Assembly: GCA_034667465.1 (NCBI GenBank)
Contig: JAXDJV010000002.1
Span: forward strand, 1 to 64,000
Length of the DNA stretch: 64,000 nt
From: JAOBAU01 sp034667465
GTDB lineage: Bacteria > Acidobacteriota > Thermoanaerobaculia > Gp7-AA8
Direction: 5' to 3'
Shown: positions 18,712 through 27,657 of the stretch, piece after piece
Numbering within the stretch: position 1 is the first letter of the stretch
Layout: every line of letters begins with the position of its first letter
Position numbers and translations under genes: made by a program
The notes under the pieces: model-generated
The model's database searches: none
What the model was told of the DNA's origin: nothing
What the model saw: only the letters and a program-made list of their open reading frames with translations

Positions 18712-19748
18712 CTGGCTACTGTAAGTGCCTTTCGCACATCGTCGGGCTCGATCACGATCCGCTCGCCGGCGCGCTCCGGGCCGACGAACAACACCGGATG
18801 GAGCACCTTCTCGAGAATCGCACGCAGCGCACGCGCTCCGAGCTTCTGCTTCAGCGCCGCGCCGGCGATCTCCAGCAGCGCGTCCTGACTGAAATCGAGC
18901 TGGATTTGATCGAGGGCGCAGAGCCGCTGATACTCGGGGATCATCGCTTCGCGCGGCTGCGTCAGGATCGATACGAGATCGGGCGCGCTCAATGCGTCGA
19001 GCTGCACGCGAACGGGAAGACGCCCAAGGAGCTCAGGAAGGAAACCGTACTTCACGAGCGATTCGGTCGACGGCTCCGCGGACTGCGACGCGTCATCGCC
19101 GAAGAAACCGATCGCCTTGCCGTCGCCGTCATTCAGATCGTTGAACGCGCCTGCGCAGATGAAGAGCACATTCGAGATGTCGACCTCGGTGTAGTCGTAC
19201 TTGTTCCAGTGCGCGGTGACGTTCACCGGAACGAAGATCTTCTCCCCTTCGAGAATCTTCAGCAGCGCCTGCTGCACCCCTTCGCCGCCGATGTCGCGCG
19301 CCGCCGAACCGGTGCGTGCGCCGCCACCGCGCCGCGCGATCTTGTCGATCTCGTCGATGAAGACGATTCCGTTCTCAGCCGAGCTGACGTTCTGATTCGT
19401 CGCGTAGAGCAATCGTCCGATCGCAACCTCGACGTCTTCGCCGTAGTAACCGGCCTCGGTGAACGCGGTGGCGTCGTTGTACGCGAACGGCACATCGAGA
19501 ATGCGCGCGAGCGTGCGAGCGAGATAGGTCTTTCCCGAACCGGACGGTCCGATCATCAGGACGTTCGACTTGCGGATCGAGACCTCGCCGCCGAACTTCA
19601 GATACTCGATTCGCTTGAGGTGGTTGTACGCCGCGATGGCGAGCACTTCTTTCGCGTGCTTCTGCCCGATGACGTATTGATCGAGCTGTTCGTAGATGCG
19701 CCGCGGTGTGACGTGGAGGAAGCGGTAGATGTCGCGCTTTTCCTTCAT
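18708..19748 (-). CDS. clpX: ClpX-like AAA+ ATPase without zinc-binding domain
   Basis: A 346-residue single-module AAA+ protein. It starts almost directly at the ClpX core (TPRRIYEQLDQYVIGQ); the N-terminal four-Cys zinc domain of ordinary ClpX (about 60 residues) is missing. Walker A GPSGSGKTYLA, Walker B VFIDEIDKIA, the pore-region block GEGVQQALLKILEG, and arginine-finger region LLGRLPVRV are present. GKAIGFFGD contains the IGF tripeptide used to dock ClpP, so ClpP partnership remains possible. The frame has no upstream extension: stop codons and 290 non-coding bases precede it. Upstream of nadK in one unit. Confidence 0.85.
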   Translation of the reverse strand: MKEKRDIYRFLHVTPRRIYEQLDQYVIGQKHAKEVLAIAAYNHLKRIEYLKFGGEVSIRKSNVLMIGPSGSGKTYLARTLARILDVPFAYNDATAFTEAGYYGEDVEVAIGRLLYATNQNVSSAENGIVFIDEIDKIARRGGGARTGSAARDIGGEGVQQALLKILEGEKIFVPVNVTAHWNKYDYTEVDISNVLFICAGAFNDLNDGDGKAIGFFGDDASQSAEPSTESLVKYGFLPELLGRLPVRVQLDALSAPDLVSILTQPREAMIPEYQRLCALDQIQLDFSQDALLEIAGAALKQKLGARALRAILEKVLHPVLFVGPERAGERIVIEPDDVRKALTVAS

Positions 19749-19892
19749 TCAGCGGCCGCCGTTCGAGTATAGCGAGTTCGTCCCTCCGGCCCGTCAAAAA
19801 AGGTTGACGCTCCCGCGTCCCACTTGACGGTGCGCGACCTTCGCGTAGCCGTTAACTCTCAGCACATCAGTAATTTAACTCTCCGAGCCATC

Positions 19893-19908
19893 TGGCTGCC
19901 GGCTTGAA
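19893..19908 (+). promoter_or_regulatory. Weak sigma-54-like -24/-12 candidate
   Basis: TGGCTG, five bases, TTGAA matches the spacing of a -24/-12 element, but the normally invariant C of the -12 GC is A. It lies 131 bases before the comEA-like ATG. The remaining part of the 290-base gap 19749-20038 contains no gene or riboswitch I recognise; a purine-rich GAAAGGAGG at about 19919 leads no good open frame. Confidence 0.25.
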
Positions 19909-20038
19909 ATCCATTGCCGCGAAAGGAGGTGGTGCTGAAGAGAGAAACGGGAAAGACAGATCAGGAAATCTCGTGTGGGTAACAGCCGAAGCCATCCCCG
20001 GTAAACGCAACAACAACCGAAGAAAGGAGTCAACGACC

Positions 20039-20431
20039 ATGCGGAAGTCCCTTCACATCGTCCTCGCCGCCTTCATCATTCTCTCCATCGGCGCGACCTC
20101 ATTCGCCGCCGAACCGGCGACCGCCGCCGCAACGACGGCCGGCGTCGTCAACATCAACACCGCCGACGCGGAGCAGCTCTCGTTTCTGCCGCGCGTCGGC
20201 GCGAAAGTCGCGCAGCGCATCATCGACTACCGGAAGGAACACGGTCCGTTCCGCAAGACGACGGACCTGATGCAGGTGAAAGGTTTGGGCGAGAAGTCTC
20301 TCGCCCGCCTCTCGCCGTACCTGACCGTCGACGGCAAGACCACGCTGACCGCGAAGGTGCAGAGCCCCCGCAAGCCTCGCACGGCGAAGGCTTCCAAATC
20401 CCGCCCCACTTCCTCATCCACGGCCGGCTGA
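20039..20431 (+). CDS. ComEA-like helix-hairpin-helix protein
   Basis: A 130-residue secreted DNA-binding type protein. A signal peptide (to about 23, ATSFA) is followed by a ComEA-type double helix-hairpin-helix domain: VNINTADAEQLSFLPRVG, AQRIIDYRKEHGPF, and VKGLGEKSLARL. The tail is Lys/Arg/Ser rich. ComEA homologues hold incoming DNA in the periplasm during uptake by pilus machinery, which fits the FimT-like pseudopilin next door. The start at 20039 follows a good AAAGGAG; the frame is open to 19904 but lacks a signal sequence there. Confidence 0.85.
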   Translation: MRKSLHIVLAAFIILSIGATSFAAEPATAAATTAGVVNINTADAEQLSFLPRVGAKVAQRIIDYRKEHGPFRKTTDLMQVKGLGEKSLARLSPYLTVDGKTTLTAKVQSPRKPRTAKASKSRPTSSSTAG

Positions 20432-20510
20432 CGGCCTCCCGCCCTCGCCGCCGCCGGTCGTCACTCACGGCCGGCGGCGGCCCTCCGGCAAAAACAAAAA
20501 GGAGCAACGC

Positions 20511-21104
20511 GTGTCTCGACACGAACGGGGATTCTCTCTGCTCGAAATCATCACCATCGTCGCCATCATCGGCGTGGTCGCACTCATCGCCGTCCCGGCA
20601 TTCGCAACGTATCGCCGCCACGCCGCCGTCATCGAAGCAGCCAGCGAGTTCCGCGCGATCTTCCGGCTGGTCCGCTCGCGCGCCATCACACGACACGCGT
20701 CGAGCGCCGTGAAATTCGTGCAGGTCGGAAACGACTGGACGTATTCACTGCACGATGACGGCGACGGAGACGGCGTCCGCAATGACGACATCGACTCCGG
20801 CGTCGATCCTCACTACGCACCGCCGCGGCTGATTCTGCCGGAGTCGCATCTCGCGACGGTCAGCCTGCCGCCGAATCTGTCGATCAAAGACCCCGACGGC
20901 GATCCGCTGACGTCATCGAGCAGAGCGGTGCAGTTCGGCCGCTCGACACTCTGCTCGTTTTCGCCGGTCGGCGAATCGACCTCCGGCACCATCTATCTGA
21001 CCGATGGCTTCGGCGAGCTCTGGTGCGTTCGCGTCTACGGCGCGACCGGTAAAGTTCGCCTCCTTCGCTACAACGCCGGCGGACGCAGATGGGACCGGCG
21101 ATGA
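20511..21104 (+). CDS. Type IV pilin-like protein (FimT/GspH-like pseudopilin)
   Basis: A 197-residue minor pseudopilin. The prepilin peptidase site is G-FSLLEI (residues 7-12), with Glu at +5 of the mature protein, followed by the hydrophobic N-terminal helix. A GTG start is chosen because AAAAGGAG lies six bases before it and the class III leader is then the right length. The C-terminal domain has an acidic loop (DDGDGDGVRNDD) resembling calcium-binding DxDxDG motifs and two isolated Cys. It probably primes pilus or competence-pseudopilus assembly together with the upstream ComEA-like gene, 79 bases away. Confidence 0.85.
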   Translation: MSRHERGFSLLEIITIVAIIGVVALIAVPAFATYRRHAAVIEAASEFRAIFRLVRSRAITRHASSAVKFVQVGNDWTYSLHDDGDGDGVRNDDIDSGVDPHYAPPRLILPESHLATVSLPPNLSIKDPDGDPLTSSSRAVQFGRSTLCSFSPVGESTSGTIYLTDGFGELWCVRVYGATGKVRLLRYNAGGRRWDRR

Positions 21105-21118
21105 GCGCGATCCGCCGA

Positions 21119-22828
21119 TCAGCGGCCGCTCTTGCGAACCACGACCTGCGTCGCTTCGTACGTCTGAATGACCGACAGCGTGTTGCTGCGCAGCAGCTCT
21201 TCGCTGAACGCTTCGCTGAGCACGCGGCCATCCATGTCGCGGCCGACCGGCAGCCCCGCCGCGTAGAGCAGCGTCGGCACGACGTCGGTCGCATACGCGG
21301 AGGCCGGATTGCTGCTGTGCGCGACGCCCGGCCCGGTCATCAGCACGAAACCGTCGTCGGCTCCCGGATCGTCGGTTTCGAACTGCTCTTTGAGATACGA
21401 CCACGGCGTCGCATGCACGCCGGGCGCAATCGGTCCGGATGGCGACACGACGACGACCAGATGATCGGGATAGTCGTGCGCCAGCGCGGCGAGCATCCGG
21501 TCGAGCTGATCGCAGTAGGCGCGCAGCACTTCCCCTTTCATCGTCGAGCGCGGCGGCAGCTCGTTGGTGATGATGTGGACGGCGCGCTGCGCCTCGGCGA
21601 ATCCTTCGAGCGCGGCGACGTTCAGCTCGAACGCACGCCCGCCGCTCTTCGACGAAGCAAGCGGCTCGCGCAGCTGATCGATGGCCGCGTAATCGTCGGA
21701 AAGTCCGTTGACGATGCGCGTCCGCGCATTGCCGGCGCCGTTGAAACGCGGCAGCACATCACCGAGTCGCGAGAGCTCGCTGCTGCGCAGCGCGGCCACT
21801 TTGCTCGACGGCACGAGGCGCGTCGCGCCGCTCTTCGCCTCCGGCCAGTTCACCACGGACGCCGGAAACGACAGCCGCTCGAACAGACTCCAGAGCGGCA
21901 GCGAATCGCCCGACGGCAGCTGCGCGGAGATCCGCTTTACCGGCGGAATCAGTCCCCACACCGAAAAGCCGACGCCGCTCGGCAGCAGCAGAAAACGATC
22001 GGTCGGATCGGCACCGTTCACCGGCGTGCGATACGAAAAGCGTCCGGTCACGCCGTGCCGGTATGGCAGTTTCCCGGTCGCCAGCGAAGCCCACAACGCC
22101 TTCGGACTCGTCGTCGGAAACGGCTCGAGCCGTGTAAACCAGCCGCGGTCGCGCGCCTGCGTGAAGAACGGCAGCGAGCCTTCGCCGGCCATCGTCAGAA
22201 TCCAGTCGAACGGCAGATTGCGAATGGCTACGACGATCACCGGACGCTGTCCCGCGACCGTGCCGATGTTCGCGACGACGACCGACTGCTTCTCAGTCCG
22301 ATAGCTGTCGCGCCGCTCGTAGAGAAAGAACGAAGAGATGGCGATGAGCGAAACGCCGGCCACGAAGATCGCGCGCGACGTGACGCGATCGACGCTCCGC
22401 TCGATCACCCACAACAGCAGCAGCGCGAACGCCGTCACCGTGATCAGGTTTGTCGCTTTCGACAGATTGCGTACCGCGCCGATCGGCAGATAGATGCGCA
22501 CCGGCTCGAGGTGCAGCCAGTAGATCGCCGACGCGAAGAATGCAGCGAGCACGACGAAGCCGAATCCGTGCGAACGCTGCACGCCGCTCGCGGTCAACGC
22601 CGGACGTCCGAAGAGCTGCACGCGCAGCGCGCGCAAGCCCCACAACGCCGTGCCGAACAGAATGCCGCAGCCGACGCCGTAAAAAATCGTGACGATCGCG
22701 AGCCGGCCCGGCGTGATGTCGACCTGCGGATTGAGGAAGTAGAGCAGGTGGGCCATGTAGAGGCCGAAGATCGCTCCCGCAAGGAAGCGTTTCAGATAGG
22801 CCCACCGGATTTTCATCGCGCCGCGCAT
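21119..22828 (-). CDS. Membrane protein of the alkaline phosphatase superfamily, metal site degenerate
   Basis: A 569-residue protein with about five N-terminal membrane helices (to about 180) and a periplasmic domain of the type I phosphodiesterase/nucleotide pyrophosphatase fold. Fold landmarks are PFPTTSPKALWASLATG, LPYRHGVTG and the terminal YATDVVPTLLYAAGLP. The first metal ligand block, usually a DG after the first strand, reads VVAIRNLPFDW, and the usual SDHG reads SPSG, so metal binding is probably lost. Start either at 22828 or the fifth residue, 22816. It is divergent from the methyltransferase gene by 23 bases. Confidence 0.72.
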   Translation of the reverse strand: MRGAMKIRWAYLKRFLAGAIFGLYMAHLLYFLNPQVDITPGRLAIVTIFYGVGCGILFGTALWGLRALRVQLFGRPALTASGVQRSHGFGFVVLAAFFASAIYWLHLEPVRIYLPIGAVRNLSKATNLITVTAFALLLLWVIERSVDRVTSRAIFVAGVSLIAISSFFLYERRDSYRTEKQSVVVANIGTVAGQRPVIVVAIRNLPFDWILTMAGEGSLPFFTQARDRGWFTRLEPFPTTSPKALWASLATGKLPYRHGVTGRFSYRTPVNGADPTDRFLLLPSGVGFSVWGLIPPVKRISAQLPSGDSLPLWSLFERLSFPASVVNWPEAKSGATRLVPSSKVAALRSSELSRLGDVLPRFNGAGNARTRIVNGLSDDYAAIDQLREPLASSKSGGRAFELNVAALEGFAEAQRAVHIITNELPPRSTMKGEVLRAYCDQLDRMLAALAHDYPDHLVVVVSPSGPIAPGVHATPWSYLKEQFETDDPGADDGFVLMTGPGVAHSSNPASAYATDVVPTLLYAAGLPVGRDMDGRVLSEAFSEELLRSNTLSVIQTYEATQVVVRKSGR

Positions 22829-22851
22829 CGTAGCCGATACGCCAGCGCGCG

Positions 22852-25800
22852 ATGCGGAGCGGCGGCGTGATCACGGCGGCGCGCCTGCGCGGCTGTACCT
22901 CGAGAGCTTCGCTGTTCGCGCTGCTCGGCGAGCTCGGACTGCCGGTCGCGCCGGTGGCGATCGACGCCGATTCGTGGCGCCGCTCCGGCATCGAGCTTTC
23001 GTGGAACGGCAACGCCACGCTCTTTCTCGCCGCGCGCATCGAAGGGATCGACGCGTACGTGATCGATGGAAGTGACATCGGCGACGACGACGTTCGCCGC
23101 TTTCTCCGCTCGCTCGAATCGTGGAACGCGATCACGAAATACGTCGCCTTCGTGCGGGACGAAACGTCGCAGCGGATCTCGCTCTACGATCTCTCGCCGC
23201 GCCGCGAGCTGCGCAGACTCGATGCGGAGCCTGGGAATCCGACCGCGTGGGCCGTCGATCGGCTGAATCTGCTCGCGACGAGTGAGCCTGCCGAGCTGCC
23301 GCGCCTGCTCGATCGCGCCCTCGATCGCGAGACGCTGACGCGGCATTTCTTCGAACGCTTCCGCGACGCCGTGCGCGACGTCTCGCGCGCGCTGCGCGAT
23401 TCGCTCCCCGATGAATCGGACGATGCGCTCGCCGCGCATGCGCTGCTGATCCTCTCGCGCCTTCTCTTTCTCTACTTCATCCAGGAGAAGGGATGGCTGG
23501 CCGGCGAACGGCGCTTCCTCGTCGATCGGCTCGTCGGCTGCGTGTTCGAAGGCCGCGAGTTTTTCACCTGCGTCCTTCGCCCGCTTTTCTTCGGCTGCCT
23601 CAATACGCCGCACGCCGATCGCGACGCGAACGCGCGCATGCTTGGCCGCGTCCCGTACCTGAACGGCGGTCTCTTCGAGCCATCGTCGTTCGAAGAACGG
23701 CATCCATCGCTCTCACTCCCGAACGAACTGCTGACGCGCATCATCGAGCAGCTCTTCGAGCGCTTCGCGTTTCGCATCGATGAAGGCGACGCCGCCGGCA
23801 CGCACGTCGATCCGGAGATGCTCGGCAAAGTGTTCGAATCGCTGATGGCGGCCGACGATCGCGCTGCCAGCGGCAGCTTCTACACGCCGAAGGCGATCGT
23901 CGACGTACTGACCGAACGCGCCATCTGCGAATGGCTGGCGCGCGACGATCGTCCGACACGCGACCTCCTGCAATCGCTCGCTCGCGGCGAGGATGCATCG
24001 CTGCCGCCGAAGGTTGCGTCCGCATTTTTTCACCGCCTCGCCGCAATCACGATCCTCGATCCCGCCTGCGGCTCCGGCGCGTTCCTCCTCTCATCGCTCG
24101 GCGTCATCGAACGACTGACGATCGCACTCGCGGCGATCGCCGGTGAAGACGTCGCCGCCGGCGTCAATCTTCGACGCGCCATCGTCGAGCGCTCCCTCTT
24201 CGGCGTCGATCTGAAACCGGAGGCGGTTCGTCTCTGCGAGCTCCGTCTCTGGCTCGCCATCGTCGCCGCGACGAACGATCGGATCGACGACATCCAGCCG
24301 CTACCGAACCTCGATCGCAACATCCTGCAGGGCAACTCCCTTCTCTCCCCGACCGACTTCCTCGGCGACGCGCGTGCCGACGTTTATCGCGACTGGATGC
24401 TGGCGCTGCGCGCGCAGTCCGATCTCGTCCGCCGCTATCGTCACGCCACACGCGATGAGCGTCCCGCGCTCTGCCGTCTCATTCGCGGCAACGACATCCG
24501 CATCGCCGCCGGCATGCTCGCGCGGACGATCGAGCACGACGAGGAAGAGCTGCAGCGCCTGGCGTTCCCGCGCCGCGATCTCTTCGGCCGCCTGCAGTCG
24601 ATCGACGACGAAGAGTGCGGCGAGCTGCACGAACGGATCGCGCGCAACCGCGCGCTGCTGCAGCGGCTCGACGACGGCGAGCTGTCGTTCTTCTCGTTCG
24701 ACGTGCATTTCGCGCCGGTGATGTCGGCCGGCGGCTTCGACGTCGTGGCCGGCAATCCGCCGTGGGTCCGTAACGGCCGCATCGACGTCGCCGCGAAACG
24801 GATGTACGCCGATCGCTATCGCTTCTTTCGCGGCGCGCGCGCGGCCGGCTCGGTCGCATTCAATCAACCCGATCTCTCGATCGTCTTCTTCGAGCGTGCG
24901 CTCTCACTCGCATCGGCGAACGGCGTGATCGCACTGCTGATGCCGGCCAAGATTCTCAACGCCGGCTACGCCGCGCCGCTGCGGCGCTTCGCCGAATCGT
25001 CACTGTCGATCGTCGCGCTCGACGACTGGACGGGTGGCGCGCGGCGGCACTTCGACGCCGACACGTTTCCGCTCGGCGTGACGATCGCGAAAGGACGACG
25101 CGCTTCGCTCATCGACGTCAACGCCGCCGGCGAACCGTTCACGATGCGGCAGGATCAGCTCGCCGTCGCCGGCCGCGGCTCGGAATGGTCGCTCGTCAGC
25201 GATGAGGTGAACGCGATCCTTCGCCGCATCCGCGCCGAACAAAAACCGCTCGCCGAAACGCTGACGCGCCAGCCGGTGATGGGGGTGAAGAGCGGCGACA
25301 ACGAGCGCTTCTTTCTCGATGTCGAAGACATCAGCGAGACGCACGTGCGAACGACCGACGGCTTCCGTCTCCCGCTCGATGCCGTCGCACTTTGCGTCCG
25401 CGGACGCGACGTCCGCCGCTGGCGCGCCATCCCGACGACGTGGATGCTCTGGCCGCCGCGCGAAGGGTGGCGTCGCACGCCGCGCTGGCTTGCGCGTCTC
25501 GCCGCGGCGCGCGAATTCGATCCGTCGCTGCTGCGCCTCGCGTACATTCGTCCCGAGCACGTCGGCATCAAAGTGGTCTGGAAAGATCTCGGACGCGGCC
25601 TCGTCGCCGCGGTCGTCGACGACGTGCTGCGCGTCGGCGGCGGCGCTGTTCCGATTGTGCCGAACCAGACGCTCTACACGCTTGACGCCGCGTCGATCGA
25701 GGAGGCGCACGTCATCGCTGCGCTGCTCAACTCGACGATCGTCAATGCGCTCGCCGTCTGCGTCGCCGAGCGCGCGAAAGATTTTCACTTCCGCTATTTC

Positions 25801-26004
25801 GCACGAACCGTGGCAACGCTGCCGCTACCGCAACTGCCGCGCGGCACGCCGGTATGGACGGCGCTCGCGCGAATCTCACGCCGCGGCCATCAGGGGAAGG
25901 AGCCGCCCGGTGAGCTCGACTGCACGGTCGCGAAATTGTACGGCGTCACTGATGAGGAGCAGTCGATTCTCGCGGCGTTCCTCGCGCAGAGGCTGGGCTT
26001 TTGA
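22852..26004 (+). CDS. Large adenine-specific DNA methyltransferase (Eco57I/PglX-like)
   Basis: A 1050-residue N6-adenine methyltransferase. The SAM motif I is DPACGSGAFL (about 401-410) and motif IV is NPPW (about 637), which with the spacing between them is typical of Eco57I and PglX/DrmMI-type enzymes. The N-terminal 330 residues are helical and I see no clear nuclease motif. A target-recognition-like region follows motif IV (LNSTIVNAL near 960 is seen in specificity parts of this family). The next gene, an SNF2 helicase, begins immediately after its stop. Base composition matches its neighbours, so recent transfer is not evident. Whether it modifies host DNA or is a restriction component is unknown. 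Confidence 0.85.
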   Translation: MRSGGVITAARLRGCTSRASLFALLGELGLPVAPVAIDADSWRRSGIELSWNGNATLFLAARIEGIDAYVIDGSDIGDDDVRRFLRSLESWNAITKYVAFVRDETSQRISLYDLSPRRELRRLDAEPGNPTAWAVDRLNLLATSEPAELPRLLDRALDRETLTRHFFERFRDAVRDVSRALRDSLPDESDDALAAHALLILSRLLFLYFIQEKGWLAGERRFLVDRLVGCVFEGREFFTCVLRPLFFGCLNTPHADRDANARMLGRVPYLNGGLFEPSSFEERHPSLSLPNELLTRIIEQLFERFAFRIDEGDAAGTHVDPEMLGKVFESLMAADDRAASGSFYTPKAIVDVLTERAICEWLARDDRPTRDLLQSLARGEDASLPPKVASAFFHRLAAITILDPACGSGAFLLSSLGVIERLTIALAAIAGEDVAAGVNLRRAIVERSLFGVDLKPEAVRLCELRLWLAIVAATNDRIDDIQPLPNLDRNILQGNSLLSPTDFLGDARADVYRDWMLALRAQSDLVRRYRHATRDERPALCRLIRGNDIRIAAGMLARTIEHDEEELQRLAFPRRDLFGRLQSIDDEECGELHERIARNRALLQRLDDGELSFFSFDVHFAPVMSAGGFDVVAGNPPWVRNGRIDVAAKRMYADRYRFFRGARAAGSVAFNQPDLSIVFFERALSLASANGVIALLMPAKILNAGYAAPLRRFAESSLSIVALDDWTGGARRHFDADTFPLGVTIAKGRRASLIDVNAAGEPFTMRQDQLAVAGRGSEWSLVSDEVNAILRRIRAEQKPLAETLTRQPVMGVKSGDNERFFLDVEDISETHVRTTDGFRLPLDAVALCVRGRDVRRWRAIPTTWMLWPPREGWRRTPRWLARLAAAREFDPSLLRLAYIRPEHVGIKVVWKDLGRGLVAAVVDDVLRVGGGAVPIVPNQTLYTLDAASIEEAHVIAALLNSTIVNALAVCVAERAKDFHFRYFARTVATLPLPQLPRGTPVWTALARISRRGHQGKEPPGELDCTVAKLYGVTDEEQSILAAFLAQRLGF

Positions 26005-27657
26005 GTGCTGCTCCTTCCGCATCAACTCGAAGGAATCACGCGCGCGCGCCAGCTCCTCGCCCGTTACGGCGGCGCGATCCTCGCCGATGAAGCCGGTCTC
26101 GGTAAATCGTTTGTCGCCGCTGCAATCGCACGCGAAACGCCGAACGTCGAACTGATCGTGCCGGCCGGACTCGTCGCGCAGTGGCGCGAGACAGCACGCG
26201 CATTCGACATCGAGCCGCTCATCGTCACGCACGACGCACTGGCGAACGATCCGTTCGTCGCCGACGTCACGCGCGAGCGCCTGCTCATCGTCGACGAAGC
26301 ACACGCCTTTCGCAATCGCCGCACGCAACGCTGGGCGGCGCTGGCGCGCCGCTCCGTCGCCGCGAAGCTGCTGCTCGTCACCGCGACGCCGATCTGCAAT
26401 TCGATCGACGATCTGCACGCGCTGGTGATGCTGATCGCCGCCGACGACGCATTGCGCGAGCACGGCGTGGCGTCAATCGACGACGCCTTCAGCGCGCGCG
26501 ATCGAAAGGCGATCGCGATCGTCGTCCGCGAGCTCGTCATCCGCCGCGCGCGCGATGTGCTGCCGCCCGATCTCCGCTTCGGTGCGCTGACGCGAAGCGT
26601 CGTCCGCCATCCGGTCTTCGCCGCGCCCGCCATCGATAGGCTCTGCTTTCCGCTCGTCGGCGACGGCGATGCGACGCCGCTCCTGCGTCGTCTGTTGCGC
26701 CGCCGTCTCGAATCGAGCGAAGCCGCGCTGCTCGCATCGCTCCGCCGCCAGTCGCGTTTTTGCGAGCGCGCCCTCGACAGCCTCCGGCGCGGCCGCACGC
26801 TGACGAAACGCGATTACCTTCGCGCGTTCGGCGACGAAGAGAGCGACGCCATGCAGCAGGTGCTCTTCTGGGATCTCTTCGCCGCCGCAACCTCGTCGTC
26901 GATCGCACCTCATGAGCTCGAAGAGGAGCTCGCGCGCATCGACGCACTCGTCGCCACGATCGGCGAATCGCCGTGTACGAAACGCTCAATCCTCGTCGAG
27001 CTCTGCGCAACGATGGACGATCAGCTCCTGATCTTCACCGGCGCAATCGCGACCGCATTCGACGTCGCGAACGCGCTGCGCAGCGCCGGACATCCGGTCG
27101 TTGTCGCAACTTCCGGCTCGTCACCGATCGCATCGATCGATACATTTCGGCGCGGCGCCGCATCGATTCTCGTCGCCACCGATCTCGCCGCGGAAGGACT
27201 CAATCTGCAGCGCGCCGGCGTCGTCATTCATTACGACATTCCGTGGAACCCGGTGAAGCTCGAACAGCGCAACGGCCGCGCGCATCGACTCGGGCAGCAG
27301 CGTGACGCCGTCCGCGCGATCTACTTCGTTCCCGACGGCGACGCCACGCGCGTGATGCACATCGTCGCCGCCAAGAACCGGACGCGGCATCGCACGCTCA
27401 ATGCGATCGCCGAAACGATCTCCATCGATCCACTGCTCCCGCCGCGGTTACCGCGCGACGCCGCCGCGCTCGCGCTACTCACCGCACTGCGCGCCCGGCG
27501 TCTTCGCGTGCCGCGGCAACTCCTCGCCCGGCGTCACCGTGCCGGAGTCGAGCTGCTGATGCGCGAGCTCGCGACGGAGTTCCTCGACGCCACCCGCGTC
27601 GAGGAGCTCCTCGCCATCATTGAGCGCGAGCCGCACGCGCCGGCACCTCGAGCGTGA
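26005..27657 (+). CDS. SNF2-family DNA helicase/translocase
   Basis: A 550-residue superfamily 2 ATPase with almost no N-terminal extension. Motifs: DEAGLGKS (I), PAGLVAQWRE (Ia), DEAH (II), TATPICN (III), ATDLAAEGLNLQ (V) and QRNGRAHRLGQ (VI). It begins with GTG directly after the methyltransferase TGA, so the two are made together. SNF2 plus an adenine methyltransferase is the core of DISARM class 1, but drmA, drmB, the PLD nuclease drmC and a DUF1998 gene are absent, and there is no nuclease motif in either protein that I can see. Its last 41 bases overlap the convergent neighbour. Confidence 0.88.
   Translation: MLLLPHQLEGITRARQLLARYGGAILADEAGLGKSFVAAAIARETPNVELIVPAGLVAQWRETARAFDIEPLIVTHDALANDPFVADVTRERLLIVDEAHAFRNRRTQRWAALARRSVAAKLLLVTATPICNSIDDLHALVMLIAADDALREHGVASIDDAFSARDRKAIAIVVRELVIRRARDVLPPDLRFGALTRSVVRHPVFAAPAIDRLCFPLVGDGDATPLLRRLLRRRLESSEAALLASLRRQSRFCERALDSLRRGRTLTKRDYLRAFGDEESDAMQQVLFWDLFAAATSSSIAPHELEEELARIDALVATIGESPCTKRSILVELCATMDDQLLIFTGAIATAFDVANALRSAGHPVVVATSGSSPIASIDTFRRGAASILVATDLAAEGLNLQRAGVVIHYDIPWNPVKLEQRNGRAHRLGQQRDAVRAIYFVPDGDATRVMHIVAAKNRTRHRTLNAIAETISIDPLLPPRLPRDAAALALLTALRARRLRVPRQLLARRHRAGVELLMRELATEFLDATRVEELLAIIEREPHAPAPRA

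Noticed and set aside
19749..20038. Riboswitch, for example a GEMM-type aptamer before the comEA-like gene
   Set aside because: The conserved aptamer core sequences could not be found; the gap has only a purine-rich stretch.
22852..27657. A complete DISARM or BREX system
   Set aside because: No drmA, drmB, drmC, pglZ, brxA/B/C or PLD nuclease was found within the window; only the methyltransferase and helicase are present.
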